Below are positions 34,278-43,615 of a stretch of DNA of 64,000 bases, one piece after another. A program made the translations under genes and the position numbers. The stretch is from RGIG8767 sp045531685 (GTDB lineage Bacteria; Bacillota; Clostridia; Lachnospirales; Lachnospiraceae), in assembly GCA_045531685.1 (NCBI GenBank), contig JAZSEL010000120.1, positions 9,711 through 73,710 on the forward strand. The letters run 5' to 3'. Position 1 is the stretch's first letter, and the number at the start of each line of letters is the position of its first letter. Under the pieces are notes generated by a model. That model made no database searches, was not told the origin of the DNA, and was given only the letters and a program-made list of their open reading frames with translations.

Positions 34278-35333
34278 ATGAAATATGAACCGTTGGTAAT
34301 TGGAAATCGAATCGCAAAGAAGCCTATTGTTCAGGGAGGCATGGGGGTAGGCGTCAGTCTTTCTTCCCTTGCAGGAGCGGTAGCAAAAGAGGGTGGAATT
34401 GGGATTATTTCCACTGCACAGATTGGATATAGGGAACCGGATTATGAGAAAAATCCACTGGAGGCGAATCTGCGCGCAACGGAATCGGAGATTAAAAAGG
34501 CAAAGGAATTGGCAGATGGCGGAATTATCGGCGTAAATATTATGTATGCCACAAGACATTATGAGAAATATGTGGAAGTAGCGTGTAAAGCAGGCGTGGA
34601 TTTGATTATTACAGGTGCAGGACTTCCTGTAGAACTTCCACAGCTTGTAGAAGGATACGATGTCAAGATAGCTCCGATTGTATCCAGTGTAAAATCAGCG
34701 AATGTGATTTTAAAAATGTGGGACCGAAAATTTAACCGTACAGCGGATATGGTAGTCATTGAAGGACCAAAGGCCGGAGGTCATCTGGGATTTAAAGCAG
34801 AAGAAGTAGAATCCATCACATATGAAGAGTACAAAAAAGAGATTGCAAGCATTATGGAAGCAGTGGATGTTTACGGTGAAAAATATAACTGCCATATTCC
34901 TGTTGTTGTTGCCGGTGGAATCAGTGGCGCAAAAAAAGTGCGTGAAATGATGGAACTGGGAGCAGACGGTGTGCAGGTAGCTTCCCGTTTTGTTACTACA
35001 TATGAGTGTGATGCTTCTCAGGAATTTAAGGATGCGTACCTGAATGCCAAAGAAGAAGACATTGTTATCGTAAAGAGCCCAGTGGGTATGCCGGGCCGTG
35101 CAATCAATAATACATTTATGCAGGAAACCAAAAGCGGAGCCAAACCGATAACCAAGTGTTATCAGTGTATCAAAGGTTGTCAGGCAAAAGATATTCCGTA
35201 TTGCATTACAAAAGCCCTTGTAAATTCCGTTAGAGGGAATGTGGAGGAAGGACTTGTATTCTGTGGGGCAGATACATGGAAACAGGAGAAGATGCAGTCG
35301 GTAAGAGAAGTTATACAGGAATTGATGGGATAA
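34278..35333 (+). CDS. Nitronate monooxygenase / FabK-like flavoprotein
   Basis: A 351-residue TIM-barrel flavoenzyme. Markers are PIVQGGMGVGVS at the N-terminus, DLIITGAGLP, the Gly-rich FMN phosphate site VVVAGGISGAKKVREMMELGADGVQ (split across residues about 212-236) and the upstream EGPKAGGHLGF. The C-terminus carries a Cys-rich segment (CYQCIKGC and YCITKAL) absent from classical 2-nitropropane dioxygenases, perhaps a metal or Fe-S site. Fatty-acid enoyl reductase activity (FabK) is an alternative, but no fab genes are near. GAGGAA precedes the ATG. Confidence 0.85.
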   Translation: MKYEPLVIGNRIAKKPIVQGGMGVGVSLSSLAGAVAKEGGIGIISTAQIGYREPDYEKNPLEANLRATESEIKKAKELADGGIIGVNIMYATRHYEKYVEVACKAGVDLIITGAGLPVELPQLVEGYDVKIAPIVSSVKSANVILKMWDRKFNRTADMVVIEGPKAGGHLGFKAEEVESITYEEYKKEIASIMEAVDVYGEKYNCHIPVVVAGGISGAKKVREMMELGADGVQVASRFVTTYECDASQEFKDAYLNAKEEDIVIVKSPVGMPGRAINNTFMQETKSGAKPITKCYQCIKGCQAKDIPYCITKALVNSVRGNVEEGLVFCGADTWKQEKMQSVREVIQELMG

Positions 35334-35335
35334 TA

Positions 35336-35363
35336 AAAAGGCAGGAGGAATTCTGCCTTTTTG
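35336..35363 (+). terminator. Terminator after nitronate monooxygenase-like gene
   Basis: AAAAGGCAG (35336-35344) pairs with CTGCCTTTT (35353-35361); the T-run is part of the arm. Confidence 0.85.
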
Positions 35364-35456
35364 CATATAAAAATTTAGCAGAATCAAAGATTTTTGATGG
35401 ATTAATATGCAATTTTGTGGTACTTTATATCTAGGATAAGATTTTAGGAGGTTACT

Positions 35457-37553
35457 ATGGAATACAACAAAGAGTACTTTAGTGCGAGTGCAAACAAAAA
35501 GGCCATGGGAATGTGGCTTGCTTTGGGAATTATTCTTTCAGGTGCATATTCTATTGAGATTATTAAGGGTCTCAAAACGGTACAGTATTTTGTGATTATG
35601 GAATTAATCTGCTGGGTACCTTTTATCATTGGCTTGATTTATCTGAAAGTAAAAGGCTGGCATGCAGAGAAGTATAATGATATTGTCGGTGTCGGATACG
35701 GACTGTTTTATCTGTACATTATGCTTACTTCACCGGGTACCCTTGCGTTTACCTATATTCTGCCGTTAACGAGTATGCTCATTATTTATAAGAACAGAAA
35801 TTATATGATCCGTTGCGGTATTGCCGGTGTTGTAGTAGTAGCTTTTACCATAGTACGTAATTATAGGAACGGTATGAATACACCAAATGATATTTCTAAT
35901 TTTGAAATTCAGTTGGGAATCATTATTTTTTGCTTTGTCGGTTATATTGTTGCCATCAACCATATGTCCAAATCCGATAATGCATTACTTGGTTCTGTGG
36001 AAAACAATTTGTCCAAAGTAGTTGGAACGGTTGAGAAGGTAAAAACAGCAAGTGATTCGGTTGTTGATGGTGTCAATGTTGTAAGAGAATTGGCAGATGA
36101 AAATAGGGAAGCTGCCCGGAATGTAGTAGACAGTATGGAGGAACTGGTTGTTAACAGCAATGAGCTGGGCGAGAAAATCAATTCTTCCATGGAAATGTCC
36201 CAGGATATTGATAATCAGGTTGCCAATGTCAATGATCTGGTTGCGCATATTGTTGAATTGAGTGCCAAATCTACCCGTCATGCCAACCGTAGTTCGGATG
36301 AATTGGGCAATGCGGTAAATGCCACCAATTCAATGGCAAAATTATCTTCAGAGGTAGAAGTGATTTTGCGCGAATTTAAGAATCAATTTGAACGTGTAAA
36401 AAGTGAAACCGGTACCATCGACAGTATTTCCTCCCAGACCAATCTTCTTGCGTTAAATGCATCCATTGAAGCAGCAAGAGCCGGAGAGCAGGGAAAAGGA
36501 TTTGCGGTAGTAGCGGAAGAAATCCGTAACCTGAGTATGGGAACACAGAATTCTTCCAGCAGTATTATGGAAGCTTTGAATCTGTTAGAAGAAACGTCCG
36601 ATAAAATGACAGAGTCGATTACCGCCATTCTTGCATTGATTAACCAGAATCTGGAAATTATGCAGAATGTAAATATCAGCGTGGAAACCATAGCAGATGA
36701 TTCCGTGGTATTGGGTAATGAGATTCAGGTAGTTGATTCTGCCATGAAGAAGGTGGAAGAATCCAATAAGAGCATGGTAGACAATATGCAGCAGGTTCAG
36801 GAAATCATGGTAACCATGACAGAGAGTGTTATTGATTCGGAAGCTACCACATCTACTATGATGAACAAATACGAAGAGACAGCACGTAATATTAATAACA
36901 TTGAATCTGTTGTGGATAAGCTTGTGGAAGAACTGGGAACCGGTGGTTTCATGGGTGTAAAAGACCTTTCTGTGGGAATGAGTATCGAAATTTCTGTAGC
37001 GGACAATAAAGACAAGTGGAAAGCCGAAATTGTCCAATTGGATGAAGAAACCATATTCATTGAAGCAAACCCTCAGCTCACAGCATTCTTGGGAAATACA
37101 AAGAAGAATGAATATGGCGTATCGGTTGTTGTTAGTAATTCGTTATACATATGGGAATCCGTAATAATCCGTGAATATAACATGGAAGGAAAAACGGGTT
37201 ATGCCCTAACACCGAGTGGCAATCCGACAGTTATGAACCGTAGAAAGCACCCGAGACTTCCAATGTCCAATTCCTGTGAGATTACCTTTAAGAAGGATGG
37301 CAAGACCGTTAAGGGAAGAATGGTAAATATTAGTGCCGGCGGTTATGCATTTTCTTCTGTGGCATCGGAATTTGCAGATGCAGTAGGTGAGAAAATACAG
37401 TTGACCATTCATGATTTTGCTGAAATGGAGGGAAAACCTTTGGACGGTTTAATCATCCGTTCATCCGATGATTTCGGAACATATGTGGTGGGATGCCGGA
37501 TGCCGATAGACAATAAGATTATTCAGAAATATGTAGAAGATAAGATGAAATAG
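35457..37553 (+). CDS. Methyl-accepting chemotaxis protein with C-terminal PilZ domain
   Basis: A 698-residue receptor. Five to six closely spaced TM helices (about 15-165) replace the usual outer ligand domain. A long helical signalling domain carries the conserved hairpin tip DSISSQTNLLALNASIEAAR with GFAVVAEEIRNL (about 322-360). After about 500 comes a YcgR-like segment (SVGMSIEISV), then a PilZ domain (about 594-695) with the c-di-GMP-binding RRKHPR and NISAGG motifs. It could thus tune CheA output by c-di-GMP. AGGAGG lies eight bases from the ATG. Flanked by terminators, so a single-gene unit. Confidence 0.9.
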   Translation: MEYNKEYFSASANKKAMGMWLALGIILSGAYSIEIIKGLKTVQYFVIMELICWVPFIIGLIYLKVKGWHAEKYNDIVGVGYGLFYLYIMLTSPGTLAFTYILPLTSMLIIYKNRNYMIRCGIAGVVVVAFTIVRNYRNGMNTPNDISNFEIQLGIIIFCFVGYIVAINHMSKSDNALLGSVENNLSKVVGTVEKVKTASDSVVDGVNVVRELADENREAARNVVDSMEELVVNSNELGEKINSSMEMSQDIDNQVANVNDLVAHIVELSAKSTRHANRSSDELGNAVNATNSMAKLSSEVEVILREFKNQFERVKSETGTIDSISSQTNLLALNASIEAARAGEQGKGFAVVAEEIRNLSMGTQNSSSSIMEALNLLEETSDKMTESITAILALINQNLEIMQNVNISVETIADDSVVLGNEIQVVDSAMKKVEESNKSMVDNMQQVQEIMVTMTESVIDSEATTSTMMNKYEETARNINNIESVVDKLVEELGTGGFMGVKDLSVGMSIEISVADNKDKWKAEIVQLDEETIFIEANPQLTAFLGNTKKNEYGVSVVVSNSLYIWESVIIREYNMEGKTGYALTPSGNPTVMNRRKHPRLPMSNSCEITFKKDGKTVKGRMVNISAGGYAFSSVASEFADAVGEKIQLTIHDFAEMEGKPLDGLIIRSSDDFGTYVVGCRMPIDNKIIQKYVEDKMK

Positions 37554-37564
37554 GAAAAGAGAAG

Positions 37565-37604
37565 ATAGACAAAACCCCTGTCATATGACAGGGGTTTTGT
37601 CTAT
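37565..37604. terminator. Bidirectional terminator between convergent genes
   Basis: ATAGACAAAACCCCTGTC (37565-37582) and its exact complement form a perfect inverted repeat with A/T runs on both outer sides. It serves the chemoreceptor gene on plus and the methyltransferase gene on minus. Confidence 0.93.
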
Positions 37605-37612
37605 GTGAGGGA

Positions 37613-38758
37613 CTATTTTTTCAGAAGTCCGTACAGAGTCGGTTCAAAATGAAATTCCTTACATAAGGAATCTACCTCAGCCAGCGCTTTTTCTCTTGCG
37701 TTCTTAGGGGTTATTGGACGCTTTACGGCACGGATGAGAATGTTTTTCGGTGTGTGTGCGAAATCAATAAATTCCAATAACTGTGTCTTATAACCGCAGG
37801 ATTCTAACAGCTTTCCGCGGATGGCATCCGTAGCCAGGGCGCAGAACCGTTCCTTGATGATGCCGTAATCGGTTAGGGCAGAAAGGGATGCGGTCTCAAT
37901 CTGGGAATTTAGCTCATGCTGGCAACAAGGAACGGAGAATATCATCTTGGCGTTCCAGGTAATGGCATTATAAAGAGCATAGTCCGTTGCCGTATCGCAG
38001 GCATGAAGAGTAATTACCATATCCACATCAAAAGGAGTCCGGTATCCGTTAATATCCCCCATTTCAAAGGTAAGTCCGTCATAACCGTATTTGGCGGCGA
38101 CTTCATTGCAATGCCTGATAACATCGGCCTTTAAATCCAGACCAATGATACGTGCTTTCATTTTCTTAATCTCTGTTAAATAGTAATAGAGAATGAAAGT
38201 AAGGTAGGACTTGCCGCATCCAAAGTCAATGACATTGATTTCTGTCAGGGAAGCAGACTTTATGGAATCATCAATCATCTCAATAAATCGGTTAATCTGC
38301 TTGAATTTGTCGTACATAGAGCGGACAACCTTACCTTCTTTGGTAAATATCCCCATATCAACAAGGGGAGGAATGGGTGTCCCTTCTTCCAAAATATAAT
38401 TCTTCTTGCGGTTATGGGTGTCTACGGAAGCTACGGCCACATTCTGTAAGCGTTTTTGCTTCATGGTAGGATTCCCTTTTTTGGAAATTAAGATATAGTA
38501 CTCAGAGTCGGATGACCAGGCATTAACCTGAGTGAAAATTCCTTCTGTCAGAGCAGTACACCTTGTAGCAAAATCAGAAGGAGAAATATTTTCGTGGAAT
38601 ACCTGCTTTTCCGTATATTTGGCAATTTGGTAAAAGCCATCCTTCTTTTCTACAACGATTTTTTTGTATTCGGAGTCCCTTTTGCGGGGCTTACTGATAA
38701 TCAGTTTGTAAACAGACTGATTCATAAAATCAACGAAATATTGTTCTAATGGATTCAT
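37613..38758 (-). CDS. SAM-dependent methyltransferase, RRNAD/METTL25-like (PF13679 type)
   Basis: A 381-residue class I methyltransferase. The SAM site is NVIDFGCGKSYLTF (near 175-188), followed by IGLDLKADVI, then LHACDTATDYAL and the conserved FSVPCCQHELN. The His-Ala-Cys-Asp and Pro-Cys-Cys-Gln-His motifs mark the family related to TRM13 and METTL25. The bacterial substrate is unknown, and an RNA or small molecule is likely. The N-terminal 165 residues form a family-specific domain. GAGGAA precedes the minus-strand ATG. The only minus-strand gene in this half of the window. Confidence 0.85.
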   Translation of the reverse strand: MNPLEQYFVDFMNQSVYKLIISKPRKRDSEYKKIVVEKKDGFYQIAKYTEKQVFHENISPSDFATRCTALTEGIFTQVNAWSSDSEYYILISKKGNPTMKQKRLQNVAVASVDTHNRKKNYILEEGTPIPPLVDMGIFTKEGKVVRSMYDKFKQINRFIEMIDDSIKSASLTEINVIDFGCGKSYLTFILYYYLTEIKKMKARIIGLDLKADVIRHCNEVAAKYGYDGLTFEMGDINGYRTPFDVDMVITLHACDTATDYALYNAITWNAKMIFSVPCCQHELNSQIETASLSALTDYGIIKERFCALATDAIRGKLLESCGYKTQLLEFIDFAHTPKNILIRAVKRPITPKNAREKALAEVDSLCKEFHFEPTLYGLLKK

Positions 38759-38855
38759 CCTTTTTTCCTCATCCCATGCTTTATTGTAAAGTATTGTAAC
38801 TTGTTTTTAAGACAGGAGCAATAGAAGAAATTAAGAATGCCCTACAGTCAAATGA

Positions 38856-38884
38856 TTGCAAAAAATGTCAGATAATAGTAAAAT
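38856..38884 (+). promoter_or_regulatory. Sigma-A promoter of the PAS-GGDEF gene
   Basis: TTGCAA (38856-38861) and TAAAAT (38879-38884) are 17 bases apart, about 65 bp before the start codon. Confidence 0.65.
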
Positions 38885-38950
38885 ACATAGCAGAATAATG
38901 TGCCAATTCGTGGCAGAGGGAACGGTTTTGGGGAAGAAGGGAAAGAAAAC

Positions 38951-40300
38951 GTGAATATTTTGAATTTTAAGGTGGAAAATGATAATGTAGAAGGTATATT
39001 GCAAGTGGCATTTCAGACATTGTTCCGTGAATCAAAGGATATGATGTTTATTAAGGATGTCAATTTAGTGTATATTGCGGCAACAATGCCATTTGTCAGG
39101 ATGGTTGGGAAAGAGAGTGTAGAAGATGTTGTGGGAAAGACGGACTTCGAAATCTTTGAAGACCAGCTCTTGGCAAGAAGATACGTGTCAGATGACAGAA
39201 AGCTGTTGGCAAATAAGAAGGATTTGGTTGATTATATCGAGCCGATTACCGATAAAGACGGTCAGGCCAGATATGGCTCCACCTCCAAATATATTTTACG
39301 TGACACAGCCGGCAATCATATCGGCATTCTGGGAATTACCAAGGATATCACAAGGGAATACATAAACAGGCAACAGCAGCAAAAGGAACTGTCCTATTTG
39401 TTTAGTATACCGGAAAAGACCTATTCCATTGTATATATTGATGTGGATGATTGGCGTATCATCAGTCAGAGAAAAAAGAGTATAAAAGAAGGCTCCTTCC
39501 AGGCCTGCCATACCGTGGAGAGTCTGGTGGAAGCCGCGCTGGATTCCATCATTGATAAGAATAGTGAGGTAATTAAGTTTTATCGCCGCTTTAATCCTTC
39601 TTACCTGCGCGAAATTTATGAAAGCGGAAGGAACCGTTTGTCGTTTAAATACCAGCGCTTTTTGACAGACGGAAGCAAGCATTGGATTCACAATGAGGTC
39701 CGTTTTTTGACGGATGCAGACAGCGGACATATGTGTGTGATGCTGACAGCAAAAAATATCGATAAGCAGAAGGAAGAGGAAGAAAAACTTATTTTATCCG
39801 CAAAGATGGATAAGATGACTATGCTCTTAAACAGGGAAACTACCATGGAACTGATTCAAAAGACATTTGAAGAGGAACCGGATACGATGCATGCCTTATT
39901 CATGATTGACGTGGATAATTTTAAAACCCTGAACGATACCCACGGACACCAGGAGGGTGACAGATTCCTGATTAATTTTGCGGCAGAGATACGGAATTGT
40001 TTTACAGACGGTGACATTATAGGAAGAATCGGAGGGGATGAATTCTTTGCCCTGATGAGGGAAGTATCGGATGTGGAAACGGTGGAAGCCAAGGCAGAAG
40101 AATTGTTAGAAGCCATTCAAAAGGTAAGCAGACTCTATGCGGATATACAGATATCCGGCAGTATCGGTGTGGGATTGTATCCAACCAACGGCAGAAGTAT
40201 CGGTCAGTTGTATGCCCATGCAGACAAGGCATTGTATCAGGCAAAGAGAAAAGGGAAAAATCAGATTGTCTTTATTTATAGGGAGAAACAAAAGAAATAG
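38951..40300 (+). CDS. PAS-domain diguanylate cyclase
   Basis: A 449-residue cytoplasmic c-di-GMP synthase. Two PAS-like sensor domains (about 15-140 and 150-280; first with FIKDVNLVYIAA and GKTDFEIF, second PAS_3-like with SFKYQRFLTDGSKHWIHNEV) are followed by GGDEF (about 290-449). The catalytic motif GGDEF is intact near 376, preceded by DVDNFKTLNDTHGHQEGD. No clear RxxD inhibitory site is present (TDGD occurs there). GTG 38951 is chosen because AAGGGA lies eight bases upstream; the GTG at 38900 has none. Confidence 0.92.
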   Translation: MNILNFKVENDNVEGILQVAFQTLFRESKDMMFIKDVNLVYIAATMPFVRMVGKESVEDVVGKTDFEIFEDQLLARRYVSDDRKLLANKKDLVDYIEPITDKDGQARYGSTSKYILRDTAGNHIGILGITKDITREYINRQQQQKELSYLFSIPEKTYSIVYIDVDDWRIISQRKKSIKEGSFQACHTVESLVEAALDSIIDKNSEVIKFYRRFNPSYLREIYESGRNRLSFKYQRFLTDGSKHWIHNEVRFLTDADSGHMCVMLTAKNIDKQKEEEEKLILSAKMDKMTMLLNRETTMELIQKTFEEEPDTMHALFMIDVDNFKTLNDTHGHQEGDRFLINFAAEIRNCFTDGDIIGRIGGDEFFALMREVSDVETVEAKAEELLEAIQKVSRLYADIQISGSIGVGLYPTNGRSIGQLYAHADKALYQAKRKGKNQIVFIYREKQKK

Positions 40301-40352
40301 CCATGTTATCGGAAATAATTATATAAAATACTTCAAAAATGTAACTTTGTTC

Positions 40353-40381
40353 TTGAAATTATGCAAAAGCAACGGTATAGT
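40353..40381 (+). promoter_or_regulatory. Sigma-A promoter of the TAXI-TRAP genes
   Basis: TTGAAA (40353-40358) and TATAGT (40376-40381) are separated by exactly 17 bases, 50 bp before the start codon. Confidence 0.75.
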
Positions 40382-40430
40382 ATAAGATGTGTTTATTTTA
40401 AGGATAAAAGGAAGCAGGAGGGAAGTTTTA

Positions 40431-41384
40431 ATGAAAAAGATTATTTCCATGGTGCTTATTTCAGTAATGGCACTTACATTAGTAGCTTGCGGAGGTTCCG
40501 GTGCATCTAAGATGACAATGGGTACAGGCGGAACAGCAGGTACATATTATGGTTACGGCGGAGTTCTCGGCCAGTATATTAAGAACAATGCAGGTATTGA
40601 TGTAACCGTTGTTTCTACAGACGGTTCTAAGGCTAACATTCAGGGTATCGCAGCAGGCGATTATCAGTTAGGTACTGTTCAGTCTGATGTTATGGCTTAT
40701 GCTTGGGAAGGTACCCGTTCTTTCGAATCAGAGGGTAAGGTTGATTCTTTCCGTACAGTAGCAGGTTTATATGCAGAAGCTGTTCAGTTAGTAACAATGG
40801 ATCCTGCAATTAAGAGCGTTGCAGATTTAGCAGGTAAGTCTGTTTCTATCGGTGCTCCTGGTTCAGGTGTATACTTTAATGCAGTTGACGTATTAACAGC
40901 AGCCGGATTAACAGAAGAAGATATTAATGCACAGTACCAGTCATTCGCAGACAGTGCAGATGCATTAAAGGATGGTAAGATTGATGCTGCATTTATCGTA
41001 GCAGGACCTCCAACACCGGCTATTACAGAATTATGTACAACAAACGATGCATACTTAGTTCCAATCGATGGAGAAGTAGCAGAAAACTTAATGGCATCAT
41101 GCCCATTCTATACAGTACATACTATTCCGGCAGGCACATACGCAGGTCAGGAAGCAGATGTTCAGACAGTTACTGTTAAGGCTACCTTAATCGTAAGTGC
41201 AGATGCATCTGAGGAAGCTGTTTACAAGTTAACAGCAGCTATTTTCGATAATATTGAAGCAATCACAGCTGAAAATGCTAAGGGTGCTGAATTAAGCATT
41301 GAAAATGCAACAAGCGGTATGCCGGTTCCGTTCCATGCCGGTGCAGCAAAGTATTTTGCAGAAAAAGGAATAGAAGTTAACTAA
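40431..41384 (+). CDS. TRAP transporter solute receptor, TAXI family (lipoprotein)
   Basis: A 317-residue outer-surface binding protein. The signal peptide ends in a lipobox (LVACGG, Cys near 20), so it is a lipoprotein. The TAXI signature TMGTGGTAGTYYGYGGVLGQ follows the signal; KSVSIGAPGSGVYFNA and IDAAFIVAGPPTPAI are also typical. It delivers an organic acid or amino acid to the TRAP permease encoded next. ATG 40431 is preferred to ATG 40389 because GGAGGG lies just upstream. After the signal peptide nearly all leucines use TTA, a codon bias unlike its neighbours that suggests high expression. Confidence 0.95.
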   Translation: MKKIISMVLISVMALTLVACGGSGASKMTMGTGGTAGTYYGYGGVLGQYIKNNAGIDVTVVSTDGSKANIQGIAAGDYQLGTVQSDVMAYAWEGTRSFESEGKVDSFRTVAGLYAEAVQLVTMDPAIKSVADLAGKSVSIGAPGSGVYFNAVDVLTAAGLTEEDINAQYQSFADSADALKDGKIDAAFIVAGPPTPAITELCTTNDAYLVPIDGEVAENLMASCPFYTVHTIPAGTYAGQEADVQTVTVKATLIVSADASEEAVYKLTAAIFDNIEAITAENAKGAELSIENATSGMPVPFHAGAAKYFAEKGIEVN

Positions 41385-41406
41385 GAGTAGTGATTAAAAA
41401 TATTTG

Positions 41407-41437
41407 GGCTACGACGAGTTTTCGCCGTAGCCTTTTT
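41407..41437 (+). terminator. Hairpin/partial terminator between TAXI receptor and permease
   Basis: GGCTACG (41407-41413) pairs with CGTAGCC (41426-41432), then TTTTT. Its position between receptor and permease would lower permease expression relative to the receptor. Confidence 0.8.
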
Positions 41438-41467
41438 ATATGTATATAATAAATAAAGGAGGTATAC

Positions 41468-43420
41468 ATGGAATTATTTAAGAAAAAGAAAACTCCTGAA
41501 GTTCAGGAACCAATGGACCTGGATGCGGTAATGAAAAAATTTGACAGAGAGTCCAATACCCGTATTTGGGAAGGGAAACCAAAGGTGTTTGTGACAGCTG
41601 TTTTGGCTATCTTTTCTCTGTTTTGTATTTATGTAACATTATTTACCAGCTGGTTAGAAGAAATCCGTTTAACATCCTTTGTGGCTTTTATTATTTTTAT
41701 CGGATACTTAGTATTCCCGGCTAAAAAAGGCCAGCAGAGGGTTAACTACATACCATGGTATGATATTGTACTGATGATTTGTGGTACGGGTGCCTTTTTA
41801 TACTATACAGGCAACGCCATGACCATTATCCAGCAGGGCAGTAATTTTGAATGGTATCAGATTCTCATTGGTGTTGTGGGTATCCTTTCATTGGCAGAAG
41901 TGTGCCGTCGAAGTGTAGGAATTCCGATTCTTGTAGTAGCAGGCTGTCTCATTCTTTATGCCATGATTTGGGGATTATCCAATCCTACCTTTTCAGGTAA
42001 ATTGAACTATACCGTCCGCTATCTTTTCTATAGTAAAGAAGGAATTATGTCTACACCAATCAATGTATGCTCTAAGTTTATTGTAGTATTTATTATTTTT
42101 GGAGCATTCCTTGAACGTACCGGTATTGCAGACTTTTTCATTAATATTTCCAATGCAATCGTAGGCGGTTTCTCCGGTGGTCCTGCTAAGGTAGCCGTTG
42201 TAGCCAGTGCACTGGAAGGTACGGTTTCCGGTTCATCCGTAGCCAATACGGTAGGTTCCGGTTCGGTTACCATTCCGCTTATGAAAAGAACAGGTTATAA
42301 GCCGGAGTTCGCAGCAGCGGCGGAGGCTTCTGCTTCCACAGGCGGACAGATTATGCCACCGATTATGGGTGCGGCAGCGTTCCTTATGGCGGATTATGTA
42401 GGTGTGCCATACAGTAACATCGTAGTCCGTGCTATTTTGCCGGCAGTGTTATATTTTGCAGGTGTTTTCATTACGGTTCATTTGGAGGCTAAGAAGGAAG
42501 GTCTCCGTGGTCTGACCAAAGAGGAATTACCAAAGATAAAGCCTTTATTAAAACAGCTTTACTTGTTATTCCCATTAGCGTTATTGATTTATTTGGTGGG
42601 TACCAGCCAGCGTTCCATTCAGTATGCGGCTGCACTTGCCATTATTGCGACGATTGTAGTTAGTTTCTTTAATAAGGAAAACCGTATTACCCCTAAGCGT
42701 ATCTGGGATGCCTTGGCGGCAGGCGGACAGGGCATGATTACCGTTGCTGCGGCATGTGGTGTTGCCGGTATGATTGCAGGAACTATTACCATGACAGGTC
42801 TTGCCAATATGTTGATTAACGGTATTGTTACCCTGGCAGGGAATCAGGTTATTATCGCTCTTGTATTAACCATGCTTTGCTGTATCGTACTGGGAATGGG
42901 TGTTCCGACGACAGCGAATTATTGTATTATGGCAGCCACCTGTGCTCCTATCTTAATCCGTATGGGTGTGCCTATGTTAGCAGCACATTTCTTTGTATTT
43001 TACTTTGGTATTGTTGCCGATTTAACACCACCGGTGGCATTGGCAGCATATGCAGGTGCGGCGATTGCACAGGCGAACCCGATGAAGACGGCATTAACAT
43101 CTACTAAGCTGGCAATTGGTGCCTTTATCGTTCCGTATGTATTTGCATTGAATCCGGCAATGTTGTTTATCGATACAACAGCAGGTGAGATTGTATTAAT
43201 TTGTATTACTTCATTAATTGGTATCTTTGCCGTGTCAGCGTCCTTGGAAGCATATTTCCTTCACCATATGACATGGTATGAGAGAGTACTCTGCGTACTG
43301 GGTGGATTATTATTAATTTATCCGGGTGTGGTAACCGACGCAATTGGTGTTGTTTTAGTGGCAATAGTAGTTGTGTTCCAGATTGCAACCAAAAAGAAGG
43401 TAGCGGCAGAGAACGCGTAA
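41468..43420 (+). CDS. TRAP transporter fused permease (4TM/12TM)
   Basis: A 650-residue membrane protein combining the small (DctQ-like, about 40-170) and large (DctM-like, about 175-640) TRAP subunits, as is normal for TAXI systems. Conserved stretches are AVVASALEGTVSGSSVANTV, GQIMPPIMGAAAFLMA, GMGVPTTANYCIMA and VADLTPPVALAAYAGAAIA. It uses an ion gradient to import the ligand bound by the TAXI lipoprotein. AGGAGG lies seven bases before the ATG. Confidence 0.95.
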   Translation: MELFKKKKTPEVQEPMDLDAVMKKFDRESNTRIWEGKPKVFVTAVLAIFSLFCIYVTLFTSWLEEIRLTSFVAFIIFIGYLVFPAKKGQQRVNYIPWYDIVLMICGTGAFLYYTGNAMTIIQQGSNFEWYQILIGVVGILSLAEVCRRSVGIPILVVAGCLILYAMIWGLSNPTFSGKLNYTVRYLFYSKEGIMSTPINVCSKFIVVFIIFGAFLERTGIADFFINISNAIVGGFSGGPAKVAVVASALEGTVSGSSVANTVGSGSVTIPLMKRTGYKPEFAAAAEASASTGGQIMPPIMGAAAFLMADYVGVPYSNIVVRAILPAVLYFAGVFITVHLEAKKEGLRGLTKEELPKIKPLLKQLYLLFPLALLIYLVGTSQRSIQYAAALAIIATIVVSFFNKENRITPKRIWDALAAGGQGMITVAAACGVAGMIAGTITMTGLANMLINGIVTLAGNQVIIALVLTMLCCIVLGMGVPTTANYCIMAATCAPILIRMGVPMLAAHFFVFYFGIVADLTPPVALAAYAGAAIAQANPMKTALTSTKLAIGAFIVPYVFALNPAMLFIDTTAGEIVLICITSLIGIFAVSASLEAYFLHHMTWYERVLCVLGGLLLIYPGVVTDAIGVVLVAIVVVFQIATKKKVAAENA

Positions 43421-43441
43421 ATTGTTAAAATATTAATAAGT

Positions 43442-43481
43442 AGCCATCGGTTATTTTGGAAAAATAACCGGTGGCTTTTTT
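43442..43481 (+). terminator. Terminator after TRAP permease
   Basis: Sixteen-bp stem (AGCCATCGGTTATTTT at 43442-43457 with 43461-43476, one G-U pair), GGA loop, then TTTTTT. Confidence 0.92.
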
Positions 43482-43505
43482 GTGCAAAATTGTTGTGAAA
43501 ATAGG

Positions 43506-43534
43506 TTGATTTTCGCGCAATTTATGTATAAAAT
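43506..43534 (+). promoter_or_regulatory. Possible sigma-A promoter of the second chemoreceptor gene
   Basis: TTGATT and TAAAAT are separated by 17 bases, about 80 bp before the start codon. Confidence 0.55.
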
Positions 43535-43615
43535 TAATTTTGTGGGTGCAATTACAGAGAAATGTTGCTTCTACCGTAAAATTAAGCAAAAGAATTGCGA
43601 AAGGACAGAAGAATT

